Shown here in pieces: positions 24,325 through 32,417 of a stretch of DNA of 33,492 nucleotides. Numbering within the stretch: position 1 is the first letter of the stretch; every line of letters begins with the position of its first letter. The DNA is taken from assembly GCA_030065775.1 (NCBI GenBank), contig JASJDL010000010.1, positions 1 to 33,492 of the forward strand, in the 5' to 3' direction. A program made the translations under genes and the position numbers. The notes beneath the pieces are model-generated. The model worked only from the letters and a program-made list of their open reading frames with translations, was not told the DNA's origin and made no database searches. Source of the DNA: Flavobacteriaceae bacterium (GTDB taxonomy: Bacteria > Bacteroidota > Bacteroidia > Flavobacteriales > Flavobacteriaceae).

Positions 24325-25815
24325 ATGAACTTAAAGAGCTTTTTAATCTTGTGCTGCTTTGTGTTTGCTTCTTGCTCACAACCTTCAAAATCTTCAGATA
24401 ATAGTGTACCCGTCGCAGACCAGTTATCTAAAGCGCGGTCATCAGATGGGTATTATATCTCATGGAAAGAACATATTATAGATGATACTGCCAGCAGCGG
24501 AATTGATATAAGTGGAAGTGATGGGTTATCGATCGGAGACCTTGACAAAGATGGTATTATTGATATTGTCTCTGTTCATGAATCTGACACAGAATATGAC
24601 GGTGCTCTTGAAGGTCACATTAGAATTGCATTCGGATCACAAGACTCAAATAAATGGGTGTCGATTACTTTAGCTCAAGGAAAAGAAGCCGCTGCAGCTG
24701 AAGACGTTGCAATTGATGACGTAAATGGCGATGGTTATTTAGATGTAGTTGCAGCTTGCGAATTGGGTCACCTTATCTATTTTCAGAATCCTATGTCTGA
24801 GATTCGCTCCTCGAAATGGCCAAGGATCATTCCCGAAGTTACTCAAGAACGCGGATCATTCATTCGAGTATTTCTAGCAGATTTGAATAATGATGGGAAG
24901 CCTGAAGTGATTAGCGCCAACAAAGGTGATCAATTAGGTGCCGGCACTAATGATAATGCTGTTGATGGACTCAATACCATTTCATATTTTGAAATTAAAG
25001 GAGATCCATTGAAGAATGATTCATGGGTTGAACAGGAATTGATCAAGGTTAAGATTCCTATCAACTCGCGGCCCATAGATATCGATAAAGACGGTGACCT
25101 GGATGTTATTGCAGGCTCTAGAGGTGAAAATAAGATTATCCTTTTCGAAAATATGAGCAACGACACCATACGTTTTAAAGAGCATCCAGTGATTATTAGG
25201 AGAGCTAATATGTCAGATAACGACAAAATAGAATTAAATGACTCCATTCCAAAAGTGAACGGTTTTAATATGGATTTTTTGGATGTAAATAGTGATGGTA
25301 GACTCGATATTTTACTCACAGAAGTCATTGATGAATTTCCCCTTGGAACAACGCTGGTATGGCTGGAACAACCTCAAGAATTGTCTCAAGACTGGATTGC
25401 ACATTCTATCGGTTCAATAAAACCGGATAGGCTGGTTGGTTTCGCTGTCGCGGATATTACCAATGATGGGAAACCAGATGTAATTACCGGCGGTTATAGC
25501 AGAGGAAACAGAAGAACAGATGAAGACATCACTGTTAAGGATCCTCTTGGGAGGCTGGCATGGTTTGAACATCCGCAAGACCCATATAAACCTTGGATAC
25601 GACAAGATATATCGCGCCGTAAACGCGGCATGTTCGATAAATTTATTCCTCTTGACTTAGATAAAGACGGTGATATTGATTTCCTGTCGACGCGCGGAAA
25701 TAGTCTACCCTATGACGGTGTGTTTTGGCTAGAACAGATCAGAACTACAGAACCCTCAAAATCATTTATGAGTGCAAGGGTGAAAGATAGCGAAGAGATG
25801 CCAGTACCCAAATAA
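24325..25815 (+). CDS. FG-GAP/VCBS-repeat lipoprotein (beta-propeller)
   Basis: The product is a 496-aa surface or periplasmic lipoprotein (MNLKSFLILCCFVFASCSQP, lipobox FASC). Seven Ca2+-binding-type loops of the D-x-[DN]-x-D-G kind are spread along it: DLDKDGIIDIVS, DVNGDGYLDVVA, DLNNDGKPEVIS, DIDKDGDLDVIA, DVNSDGRLDILL, DITNDGKPDVIT and DLDKDGDIDFLS. This fits a seven-bladed propeller. Conserved W/F-x-x-P/N strands follow the loops (LVWLEQPQE, LAWFEHPQD, VFWLEQ). It is probably a binding or scaffold protein. No enzymatic domain is seen, and the neighbours do not point to a substrate. Confidence 0.85.
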   Translation: MNLKSFLILCCFVFASCSQPSKSSDNSVPVADQLSKARSSDGYYISWKEHIIDDTASSGIDISGSDGLSIGDLDKDGIIDIVSVHESDTEYDGALEGHIRIAFGSQDSNKWVSITLAQGKEAAAAEDVAIDDVNGDGYLDVVAACELGHLIYFQNPMSEIRSSKWPRIIPEVTQERGSFIRVFLADLNNDGKPEVISANKGDQLGAGTNDNAVDGLNTISYFEIKGDPLKNDSWVEQELIKVKIPINSRPIDIDKDGDLDVIAGSRGENKIILFENMSNDTIRFKEHPVIIRRANMSDNDKIELNDSIPKVNGFNMDFLDVNSDGRLDILLTEVIDEFPLGTTLVWLEQPQELSQDWIAHSIGSIKPDRLVGFAVADITNDGKPDVITGGYSRGNRRTDEDITVKDPLGRLAWFEHPQDPYKPWIRQDISRRKRGMFDKFIPLDLDKDGDIDFLSTRGNSLPYDGVFWLEQIRTTEPSKSFMSARVKDSEEMPVPK

Positions 25816-25864
25816 ACTGCTGGTGAACCGATTACAGCGAAGTCCAAACACTTGAAGCATTTCA

Positions 25865-27388
25865 TTACTCTGCGATCACGGTGAAATCTCGAATCGCCTG
25901 ATTGGGTTCCATAATATCATAGCCTTTCCAAAACTCAGGACTATATTTCGGCATATAAGTAGGTAGCACACTGTTTTGTTCTTTAAAACCTTCAAAAGCC
26001 GTTGCTGTTATGGCATCGGTATCAAAAATAACCACTTCCTTTTTTTCTGAACTGGTAATCGCAAAGTCTAACTTTACATAGAGTTCATTCTGTTTGCGAC
26101 GCCCCTTTACATGTTTATTTTTCTCAATAATCTTCAAAGGTCTGCGAACACCAAATCTACTGGCATTTTCTTTTTCAAGATATTGCAGGTTGTATCGATT
26201 ATCTTCATCCTTACCAAAAATCATTTTCCCTTTTGCCAGATAAATTCTAAAAGAAAAACCCAATAATTTAAAATTCTTCACCGCTTTTACATTTTCATAA
26301 TCAGCCCGAATAATAGCGAAGTCTTCGGTATTCACATAGAGTTTTCCTTTGAAGTCTTCGGACCGCTTTGGCTTGAATTCCAATACATATACCGCATCAT
26401 CACCTAAAAAAGTAATATCTAATAAGGTAAAGTCGTACCTGTTGGATTTATTGATAAAATTAAGATTGCTCTTCTCTTGAAAAAACAAACCGCCAAAGAG
26501 TCCCGACAAACTAGACCGTCGGTATTTTGCAAAGTTCTTTTTTCGGTCTTCCTTTTTTTTCTTCTCTTCTTCCAATTTTTTATTGAGTGCTTCGGCATTG
26601 GTTGAATCTACTGCTTCATTTTGTAGTTCATCCATGTCAAGTTTGGTCCCAAAAATCCCAGATTTTATCTTGAAGTAAGAGTTTTTCTTTACGTTTTGGT
26701 TGATGATACGTTCGAATTTTTCCTCCAAAGCAGTTAAACCGACTTCGTTATTCTTATCGTAAAGTTCTGAGGCTTTAATCAGGTCAATTTTCTGCTTTTC
26801 TTTATCAAAATTCCCGTAAAGGTCACATAAAACCTCCGTATAGTACGAGTTATTCTTCGGGATGCTTTGCATCACACTGTCAAGAAATGGTTTATTGAGT
26901 TCTTTTATGGTTGATTTTTTTAGTGTGTAATCAGACTTTATAAAGTTTTGATGGTTCGATTCACGGAAAAACAGGCGCTTTTTAGTCAAATCAAAATTGT
27001 AATTCTGAGGAATGTTTTCTTTTACTTTTTCAATGATCTCTTCAGCAGTATAGTTTTTACTGCTAAGTACAACCTCCCGTAATTCAATAGCTTTAGGCGC
27101 CAAATAAATAACACTGTCTTTAAACTGGTTTAGGGGCTTGGCGATGGTCTTAAACCCAATACAAGAAATGGTTAAGGTATCTGTTGGTTTGGAATCTTTT
27201 CTGTACAAAAAACTAAAACGGCCTTCTTCATTACTAATCATTCCGCTTTTTTTATACAAGATCGTGGCATAAGGTACCGGTTCCTTTGTGACAGAGTCTA
27301 TAATTTTAGAGCTTACTATCTGTGCTTGCATTGTGAATATAAATCCAAATACGACTGCGAAAACTAGTAAGCTTTTATTTTTTTGCAT
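25865..27388 (-). CDS. Secreted protein with N-terminal carboxypeptidase-regulatory-like domain
   Basis: The product is 507 aa with signal peptide MQKNKSLLVFAVVFGFIF and cleavage near MQAQ. Residues 24 to about 110 form a carboxypeptidase-regulatory-like beta-sandwich (IIDSVTKEPVPYATILYKKS, ISNEEGRFSF, TISCIGFKT), ending in the typical LREVVLSSKNYTAEEIIEKV junction. The remainder is a family-specific beta-rich region interrupted by a charged, helical stretch at about 265-285 (KKLEEEKKKKEDRKKNF). There is no plug/barrel of a TonB receptor and no peptidase motif. Such proteins are common in Bacteroidota envelopes and have no assigned role. It is convergent with the FG-GAP gene. Confidence 0.8.
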   Translation of the reverse strand: MQKNKSLLVFAVVFGFIFTMQAQIVSSKIIDSVTKEPVPYATILYKKSGMISNEEGRFSFLYRKDSKPTDTLTISCIGFKTIAKPLNQFKDSVIYLAPKAIELREVVLSSKNYTAEEIIEKVKENIPQNYNFDLTKKRLFFRESNHQNFIKSDYTLKKSTIKELNKPFLDSVMQSIPKNNSYYTEVLCDLYGNFDKEKQKIDLIKASELYDKNNEVGLTALEEKFERIINQNVKKNSYFKIKSGIFGTKLDMDELQNEAVDSTNAEALNKKLEEEKKKKEDRKKNFAKYRRSSLSGLFGGLFFQEKSNLNFINKSNRYDFTLLDITFLGDDAVYVLEFKPKRSEDFKGKLYVNTEDFAIIRADYENVKAVKNFKLLGFSFRIYLAKGKMIFGKDEDNRYNLQYLEKENASRFGVRRPLKIIEKNKHVKGRRKQNELYVKLDFAITSSEKKEVVIFDTDAITATAFEGFKEQNSVLPTYMPKYSPEFWKGYDIMEPNQAIRDFTVIAE

Positions 27389-27572
27389 GGTTTCAATTTT
27401 TGTACTGCGAATTAAATCAATCTTATAGTCTCTACACTTTGTTTCACATTTTCTTAAGACAGATTTATTCTTTTTTTAACGCTTTCGCGGATACGAATGG
27501 TTGTTCAATAGACGAGCAATTCAATAAAAAGTAACACGAATTTTGACTAATTTGCAACGAATAACCAAACCT

Positions 27573-28079
27573 ATGATTGTTAAAGTACTGAATCCCGAAC
27601 AGGTAAAAACTACTGCTGAAATCGCGCATACTATCTGGAACCATCATTATGTACCCATTATTGGCCAGGATCAGGTGGATTATATGCTCGAGCACCTCCA
27701 AAGTGAAAGAGCTATTTCTGAACAAATTGAGTCAGGGTATGAGTATTATTTGATATATCAAGAAAAGACCCCTGTTGGCTATCTAAGCTTACGTCCTAAC
27801 TATCCGGAAGGGAAAATCATGATCAGCAAAATTTATATCGATGCTACTACCCAAGGAAAAGGGTATGGTTACGAATTACTTGAATTTGTCAAAAAATTAA
27901 CCTTAAAACGATCTTTTAAATCCGTCTGGTTAACTGTAAACCGCCACAACTCGAATACGATTAACTGGTATCAAAAAAGAGGCTTTGAAGTGATCGGAGA
28001 AAAGAAGCTTGATATAGGCAACGGTTTTGTTATGGATGATCTTGTAATGGAAGCTTCAGCCGATAAATTATTGTCATAA
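27573..28079 (+). CDS. GNAT-family N-acetyltransferase
   Basis: The product is 168 aa from ATG 27573; the frame reaches upstream to a TTG at 27543, but that extension does not look conserved. It shows the GNAT fold: IYIDATTQGKGYGYELLEFV contains the acetyl-CoA pyrophosphate loop Q-x-x-G-x-G, and NTINWYQKRGFEVIGEKKLD is the C-terminal motif. The N-terminal segment (VKTTAEIAHTIWNHHYVPII) is characteristic of the subgroup that acetylates small amines or protein N-termini, but the substrate cannot be inferred. It ends 2 nt from the stop of the convergent 78-aa gene. Confidence 0.88.
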   Translation: MIVKVLNPEQVKTTAEIAHTIWNHHYVPIIGQDQVDYMLEHLQSERAISEQIESGYEYYLIYQEKTPVGYLSLRPNYPEGKIMISKIYIDATTQGKGYGYELLEFVKKLTLKRSFKSVWLTVNRHNSNTINWYQKRGFEVIGEKKLDIGNGFVMDDLVMEASADKLLS

Positions 28080-28081
28080 AT

Positions 28082-28318
28082 CTACTTCGCTACTTCACCT
28101 CGATGCGGTCTTAACGCGTCTCGTACCGCTATCATATCTTTTTCGTTGATGATCATGAAAGCCGTTGTATGAAAATCGGAAAAAGTTTGGGTAGCAATTT
28201 TATAAGAAGTAATCTTTTGTACATCAGCATAGTCCTTGAGATGCACTACATGATGTTCCGCCGTTTTTTGAGCAGACGGTCCACGAAAATCCCAAATCAA
28301 TTTTATTTTTCGACTCAT
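28082..28318 (-). CDS. Small protein of unknown function (78 aa)
   Basis: I do not assign a family. The 78-aa protein starts MSRKIKLIWDFRGPSAQKTA and continues with EHHVVHLKDYADVQKI and a C-terminal EKDMIAVRDALRPHRGEVAK. It has no signal peptide or membrane segment. It is credible as a gene because a good minus-strand promoter (28335-28362) lies directly upstream with a leader of about 10 nt, and the codons look normal. It is divergent from mvaD across 54 bp, and the two promoters overlap. Confidence 0.75.
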   Translation of the reverse strand: MSRKIKLIWDFRGPSAQKTAEHHVVHLKDYADVQKITSYKIATQTFSDFHTTAFMIINEKDMIAVRDALRPHRGEVAK

Positions 28319-28326
28319 TTTTTCTC

Positions 28327-28357
28327 TTGAAGTGCAAAACTAATAATTCTATCTTTG
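28327..28357 (+). promoter_or_regulatory. Promoter of mvaD
   Basis: TTG at 28327-28329, a 20-nt spacer, then TATCTTTG at 28350-28357 match the consensus. Transcription would start near 28364, which excludes the TTG at 28355 as start codon and favours the TTG at 28373. Confidence 0.62.
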
Positions 28358-28362
28358 CACAA
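28335..28362 (-). promoter_or_regulatory. Promoter of the 78-aa gene
   Basis: Minus-strand TTG (28362-28360), a 17-nt spacer and TAGTTTTG (28342-28335). It occupies the same DNA as the mvaD promoter on the other strand. Confidence 0.6.
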
Positions 28363-28372
28363 AACCAAAATT

Positions 28373-29479
28373 TTGGACGGAAACGAATTTATCTACAAGG
28401 CCCCTGATACTAAAATTTTATCCGATGGAAGCTTCACTTGGAAAGCCCCAAGCAATATCGCCCTCGTAAAGTATTGGGGAAAGCATGGTATGCAATTACC
28501 TAAAAACACCTCGATAAGTTTTACCTTAGATGCTTGCCATACCATCACTACTTTAGAATTTAGAAATCATACTAAAGTTGGTTCAATATCGCATAAAAAT
28601 GAACTCAATTTTAACGTCTATGTCGACGATCAAAGACAAGATGATTTTAAACCTAAGATTGCTGCTTTTCTAACAAGGATAAAGAACTACGTTCCGTTTC
28701 TAGATGATTACGACTTGAATATTAAAACCCATAATTCTTTTCCTCATAGCAGTGGTATAGCGTCATCCGCGAGTGGTATGGCTGCCCTGGCTCTATGTAT
28801 TATGAGTATGGAAAAGGAATTAAATCCATCAATGTCAGATGAGTTTTTTTACCAAAAAGCTTCCTGGCTTGCACGTTTAGGATCAGGCAGTGCTGCACGA
28901 AGTATTAAAGGTAGCATAGTTGTTTGGGGTGAACATCCTGGGCTCAAAGGAAGTTCCGATTTATTTGGAGTTGAATTTCCCCATGAAGTACATACCAATT
29001 TTCACAACTTTCATGACACCATCCTTTTAGTAGATAAGGGTCAAAAACAGGTATCAAGTACTGTTGGCCATAATTTAATGCATGAACATCCTTTCGCGGG
29101 GCAACGTTTTGATCAAGCGAACGAGAACATTAGTAAACTGAGTGCTATCCTACAAAATGGCGACCTTAAAGCGTTTGTAGCTCTTGTTGAGAGTGAAGCG
29201 TTGACTTTACATGCCATGATGATGACCAGTAATCCGTACTTCATCCTCATGAAACCCAACACGCTTTCGATTATCAATAAGATCTGGGATTTCCGCAAAA
29301 AGACCGGTGCGACTATTTGTTTTACATTAGATGCCGGGGCCAATGTACACGTGCTTTATCCTGAGAAAGAGAAGAAATCTATTCACAAATTTATAACGAC
29401 AGAATTACTTCAATTTTGCCAAAACAGGCACTATATCAGTGATCGTATTGGTGCTGGTGCTAAAAATTTGACCAAATAA
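28373..29479 (+). CDS. mvaD: Diphosphomevalonate decarboxylase
   Basis: This enzyme converts mevalonate 5-diphosphate to isopentenyl diphosphate with ATP. From TTG 28373 it has 368 aa. No ATG lies before the conserved FTWKAPSNIALVKYWGKHG, and an upstream TTG (28355) overlaps the -7 promoter element. Family features are PKNTSISFTLDACHTITTL, the ATP loop HSSGIASSASGMAALAL, RLGSGSAARSIKGSIVVWGE, and the C-terminal LDAGANVHVLYP carrying the catalytic-region Asp. Mevalonate kinase follows after 67 nt behind its own promoter. Identity is certain; the start codon is likely but not certain. Confidence 0.96.
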   Translation: MDGNEFIYKAPDTKILSDGSFTWKAPSNIALVKYWGKHGMQLPKNTSISFTLDACHTITTLEFRNHTKVGSISHKNELNFNVYVDDQRQDDFKPKIAAFLTRIKNYVPFLDDYDLNIKTHNSFPHSSGIASSASGMAALALCIMSMEKELNPSMSDEFFYQKASWLARLGSGSAARSIKGSIVVWGEHPGLKGSSDLFGVEFPHEVHTNFHNFHDTILLVDKGQKQVSSTVGHNLMHEHPFAGQRFDQANENISKLSAILQNGDLKAFVALVESEALTLHAMMMTSNPYFILMKPNTLSIINKIWDFRKKTGATICFTLDAGANVHVLYPEKEKKSIHKFITTELLQFCQNRHYISDRIGAGAKNLTK

Positions 29480-29513
29480 TTTGACTGAAATTGTGAATTT
29501 ACCGTTATATTTG
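29480..29513 (+). promoter_or_regulatory. Putative promoter of mevalonate kinase
   Basis: TTTG at 29480-29483, a 22-nt spacer and TATATTTG at 29506-29513, 33 nt before the ATG at 29547. The spacer is slightly long; the -7 element is a perfect match. Confidence 0.5.
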
Positions 29514-29546
29514 TGTGAATTTTATTGAGATAGCAAGAAAAATTCC

Positions 29547-30473
29547 ATGAAGGGGCCCTTATTTTACGCAAAAATCTTATTGTTCGGTGAATATGGAATC
29601 ATTAAAGATTCTAAAGGTTTAGCTATACCATATAATTCCTATCAGGGTGCTTTAAAGACAAATGAAAACCCGAGCGAAGCTTCTAAAAAATCTAATAAGA
29701 ACTTAGCAGAATTCCAGAACTATTTAAGAGGTCTTTCCAAAGAGTTGGTACAGTTTCGATTCGATGAACTCGAACGCGATATCAATGCGGGTATGTATTT
29801 TGACTCCAGTATTCCCCAGGGTTACGGTGTTGGTAGTTCAGGTGCCTTGGTCGCTGCTATCTACGACAAATATGCCAACGATAAGATCACTGTTCTGGAA
29901 AATCTTACAAGAGAAAAATTATTAAAACTGAAAGATATTTTCGCTGCTATGGAGTCCTTTTTTCATGGCAAAAGTTCTGGTCTTGATCCGCTAAATAGCT
30001 ATCTCAGCCTGCCAATACTTATCAATTCAAAAGACAACCTTGAACCTACCGGTATTCCCTCCCAAAAAGAAGGAAAGGGTGCTGTATTTTTGCTAGATTC
30101 TCAGCAAGTTGGTGAAACGGGCCCTATGGTGAGTATTTTCATGAATAAAATGAAAAATGAAGGTTTTAGAAAAATGATCGATGAAGATTTTGCCAGGTAT
30201 ACCGATGCTTGTATCGACGACTTCTTACACGGCAATGTGAAATCACTATTGGGCAATGTCAAACAATTATCTAAGGTGGTCTTGGCCAATTTTAAGCCAA
30301 TGATCCCAAAAGCATTTCATAAGGTCTGGCAAAAAGGTATTGAAACCAATGATTATTACCTGAAATTATGCGGTTCAGGCGGTGGTGGTTATATTCTTGG
30401 CTTTACACATGATTATCAGAAAACCAAAGAGCTTCTGAAAGACTACAAATTAGAGTTGGTGTATACTTTGTGA
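29547..30473 (+). CDS. mvk: Mevalonate kinase (GHMP family)
   Basis: The product is a 308-aa GHMP kinase that phosphorylates mevalonate. Motif 1 is FYAKILLFGEYGII, the ATP loop is PQGYGVGSSGALVAAIYDKY, ESFFHGKSSGLDPLNSYLS contains the catalytic Asp context, and motif 3 near the C-terminus is LCGSGGGGYILGF. The position between mvaD and a prenyltransferase gene supports mevalonate over other GHMP substrates. It stops 16 nt before the prenyltransferase ATG, so these genes are likely co-transcribed. Confidence 0.9.
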   Translation: MKGPLFYAKILLFGEYGIIKDSKGLAIPYNSYQGALKTNENPSEASKKSNKNLAEFQNYLRGLSKELVQFRFDELERDINAGMYFDSSIPQGYGVGSSGALVAAIYDKYANDKITVLENLTREKLLKLKDIFAAMESFFHGKSSGLDPLNSYLSLPILINSKDNLEPTGIPSQKEGKGAVFLLDSQQVGETGPMVSIFMNKMKNEGFRKMIDEDFARYTDACIDDFLHGNVKSLLGNVKQLSKVVLANFKPMIPKAFHKVWQKGIETNDYYLKLCGSGGGGYILGFTHDYQKTKELLKDYKLELVYTL

Positions 30474-30489
30474 TGCAGAATCCATTTTT

Positions 30490-31422
30490 ATGGATAACTT
30501 TGATGGCGTTGTGAAGCACGTTTCCAAAAAAAAATATTCTATCTTTTATAAGTTTTTCAGCCTGCTTTCTGTAGTGCGAGGATACAATATTTTGATTATT
30601 GTTCTGGCGCAGTATTTAGCCTCTTTATTTATTTTTTCACCTGAAAGCTCTTTAAAAGATGTAGTTTTTGATTCAGACTTATTTTTAATTGTGTTTGCGA
30701 CTGTTTGTGTGATCGCTGCCGGTTATATCATTAATAATTTTTATGATGCTGAAAAAGATCGCATTAACCGTCCGTTAAAAGCCAAAATTGATAGTATTGT
30801 CAATCAAAAGACGAAGCTCAACATCTATTTCTTCCTAAATTTTTCTGGTTTTGTTTTAGGATTTATTATTTCCTGGAAGGCTGCTTTGTTTTTTGCGGTT
30901 TATATTTTCTTAATCTGGTTTTATTCCCACAAGTTGAGCAAATATCCCTTAACAGGATTAATTTCCTCCACAGTACTGGCGTTGTTGCCCTTTTTTATAA
31001 TCTTTGTTTATTATCGCAATTTTTCAAAGGTTATTTTTGCGCATGCCCTATTTTTAGGAATTATTTTATTGATCAAAGAACTTCTAAAAGAATTAGAAAA
31101 TATCAAAGGTGACTTGTTACAAGACTATAAAACGGTACCCGTAGCTTATGGTGATAATTTTACAAAGGGATTGATCAGTTTTTTGGCAATTCTGGTTGCG
31201 GTTCCCGCTTATTTTTTATGGAAATATCCCGAGATTGGTTACATGAAATACTACTTTTATGGTACTGGAATTATCCTGGCGATCATGACATTTCAATTGT
31301 GGATAGGTAATTCAAAAAAGAACTATGTCTTTTTGCACAATGTTATAAAGCTTGTTTTGATTGCGGGTGTTTTTAGCTTAGTTTTAATCGATACCTCGGT
31401 TATCATTCAACGAATTTTATAA
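30490..31422 (+). CDS. UbiA-family prenyltransferase (geranylgeranylglycerol-phosphate geranylgeranyltransferase-like)
   Basis: The product is a 310-aa membrane prenyltransferase with about eight or nine hydrophobic segments. The first Asp-rich motif is NNFYDAEKDRINRP (N-x-x-x-D-x-x-x-D). The second lies in ELENIKGDLLQDYKTVPVAYG, with Asp residues that bind the second Mg2+-diphosphate contact. This pattern resembles the subgroup annotated as geranylgeranylglycerol-phosphate geranylgeranyltransferase, which makes archaeal-type ether lipids. In bacteria the acceptor is not established, so homogentisate- or quinone-type acceptors remain possible. It lies 16 nt after mvk and one base before the nitrilase gene. 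The isoprenoid neighbours support the prenyl donor. Confidence 0.85.
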   Translation: MDNFDGVVKHVSKKKYSIFYKFFSLLSVVRGYNILIIVLAQYLASLFIFSPESSLKDVVFDSDLFLIVFATVCVIAAGYIINNFYDAEKDRINRPLKAKIDSIVNQKTKLNIYFFLNFSGFVLGFIISWKAALFFAVYIFLIWFYSHKLSKYPLTGLISSTVLALLPFFIIFVYYRNFSKVIFAHALFLGIILLIKELLKELENIKGDLLQDYKTVPVAYGDNFTKGLISFLAILVAVPAYFLWKYPEIGYMKYYFYGTGIILAIMTFQLWIGNSKKNYVFLHNVIKLVLIAGVFSLVLIDTSVIIQRIL

Positions 31423-31423
31423 T

Positions 31424-32374
31424 ATGGATCAGTATTTAAAAGTTGCATTGGCGCAAATCTCGCCAGTTTGGTTAAACAAAGATAAAACCTTGGAGAAGGT
31501 CAAAAATGCAATTGCTGAAGCTGCCGAAGAACAGTGCGAATTGATCGTATTTGGTGAAGGTCTTGTGCCCGGGTATCCATTCTGGCTGGCTTTGACAGGA
31601 GGTGCTCAATGGAATACTAAAGTTAATAAAGAACTCCATGCGCATTATGTAAACAATGCGGTTACCGTTGAACGCGGTGATTTAGATTCAATTTGTGAGC
31701 TGGGTAGGACTCTTAACATCGCTATTTATTTAGGGATCATTGAACGTCCTTTAGATCGTGGTGGTCACAGCATTTATGCTTCCCTAGTGTATATCAATCA
31801 AAAAGGTACTATAGGTTCGATCCACAGAAAGCTACAACCTACGTATGACGAACGTCTGACCTGGGCGCCTGGGGATGGTCATGGCTTGCAAGTACATCCA
31901 CTTAAGAAGTTCACAGTTGGGGGTTTAAATTGCTGGGAAAATTGGATGCCATTACCTAGAGCTACCCTGTATGGACAAGGTGAAAATTTACATATTGCCG
32001 TTTGGCCCGGTAGTGACCATAATACCAAAGATATTACAAGATTTATAGCGCGCGAATCGCGCTCGTACGTTATTTCGGTTTCAAGCCTCATGACACGGGA
32101 AGATTTTCCGAAGGATACGCCACATTTGGAGAAAATAATCGAAGAAGCGCCAACTATTTTGGCCAATGGCGGTAGTTGCATTGCCGGCCCTGACGGGGAA
32201 TGGCTCATTGAACCACAACTTCAGAAAGAAGGGCTACTAATTGAAACTTTAGATTTTAACCGGGTATTGGAGGAACGTCAGAATTTTGATCCCGTAGGTC
32301 ATTATTCTCGACCCGACGTAACAAAATTGATGGTAAATCGAGAGCGGCAATCCACAATTTCACTAAAAGATTAG
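31424..32374 (+). CDS. Nitrilase (carbon-nitrogen hydrolase superfamily)
   Basis: The product is 316 aa with the full catalytic triad of the superfamily: Glu in VFGEGLVPGYP, Lys in HRKLQPTYDERLTWAPGDG, and Cys in GLNCWENWMPL. The CWEN-x-x-P form is typical of true nitrilases (branch 1), which hydrolyse nitriles to acids and ammonia, more than of amidases. HSIYASLVYIN and RESRSYVISVSSL are further family segments. It starts one base after the UbiA stop, so the two are probably translated from one mRNA. The substrate is unknown. Confidence 0.9.
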   Translation: MDQYLKVALAQISPVWLNKDKTLEKVKNAIAEAAEEQCELIVFGEGLVPGYPFWLALTGGAQWNTKVNKELHAHYVNNAVTVERGDLDSICELGRTLNIAIYLGIIERPLDRGGHSIYASLVYINQKGTIGSIHRKLQPTYDERLTWAPGDGHGLQVHPLKKFTVGGLNCWENWMPLPRATLYGQGENLHIAVWPGSDHNTKDITRFIARESRSYVISVSSLMTREDFPKDTPHLEKIIEEAPTILANGGSCIAGPDGEWLIEPQLQKEGLLIETLDFNRVLEERQNFDPVGHYSRPDVTKLMVNRERQSTISLKD

Positions 32375-32402
32375 CACACCATACATTTAAGAAGTACCTT
32401 TG
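32371..32402 (+). promoter_or_regulatory. Putative promoter of the pseudouridine synthase gene
   Basis: TACCTTTG at 32395-32402 is a perfect TAnnTTTG, 15 nt before the ATG. TTA at 32371-32373, 21 nt upstream, is a poor TTG box. A TTG inside this element is a less likely start codon than ATG 32418. Confidence 0.45.
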
Positions 32403-32417
32403 CCAAAATTTTTTAAA

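Noticed and set aside
24930-25328. 132-aa minus-strand frame inside the FG-GAP gene
   Set aside because: It lies fully antisense to a well-supported repeat protein. The Ser/Leu-rich translation is the mirror of Asp-rich loops.
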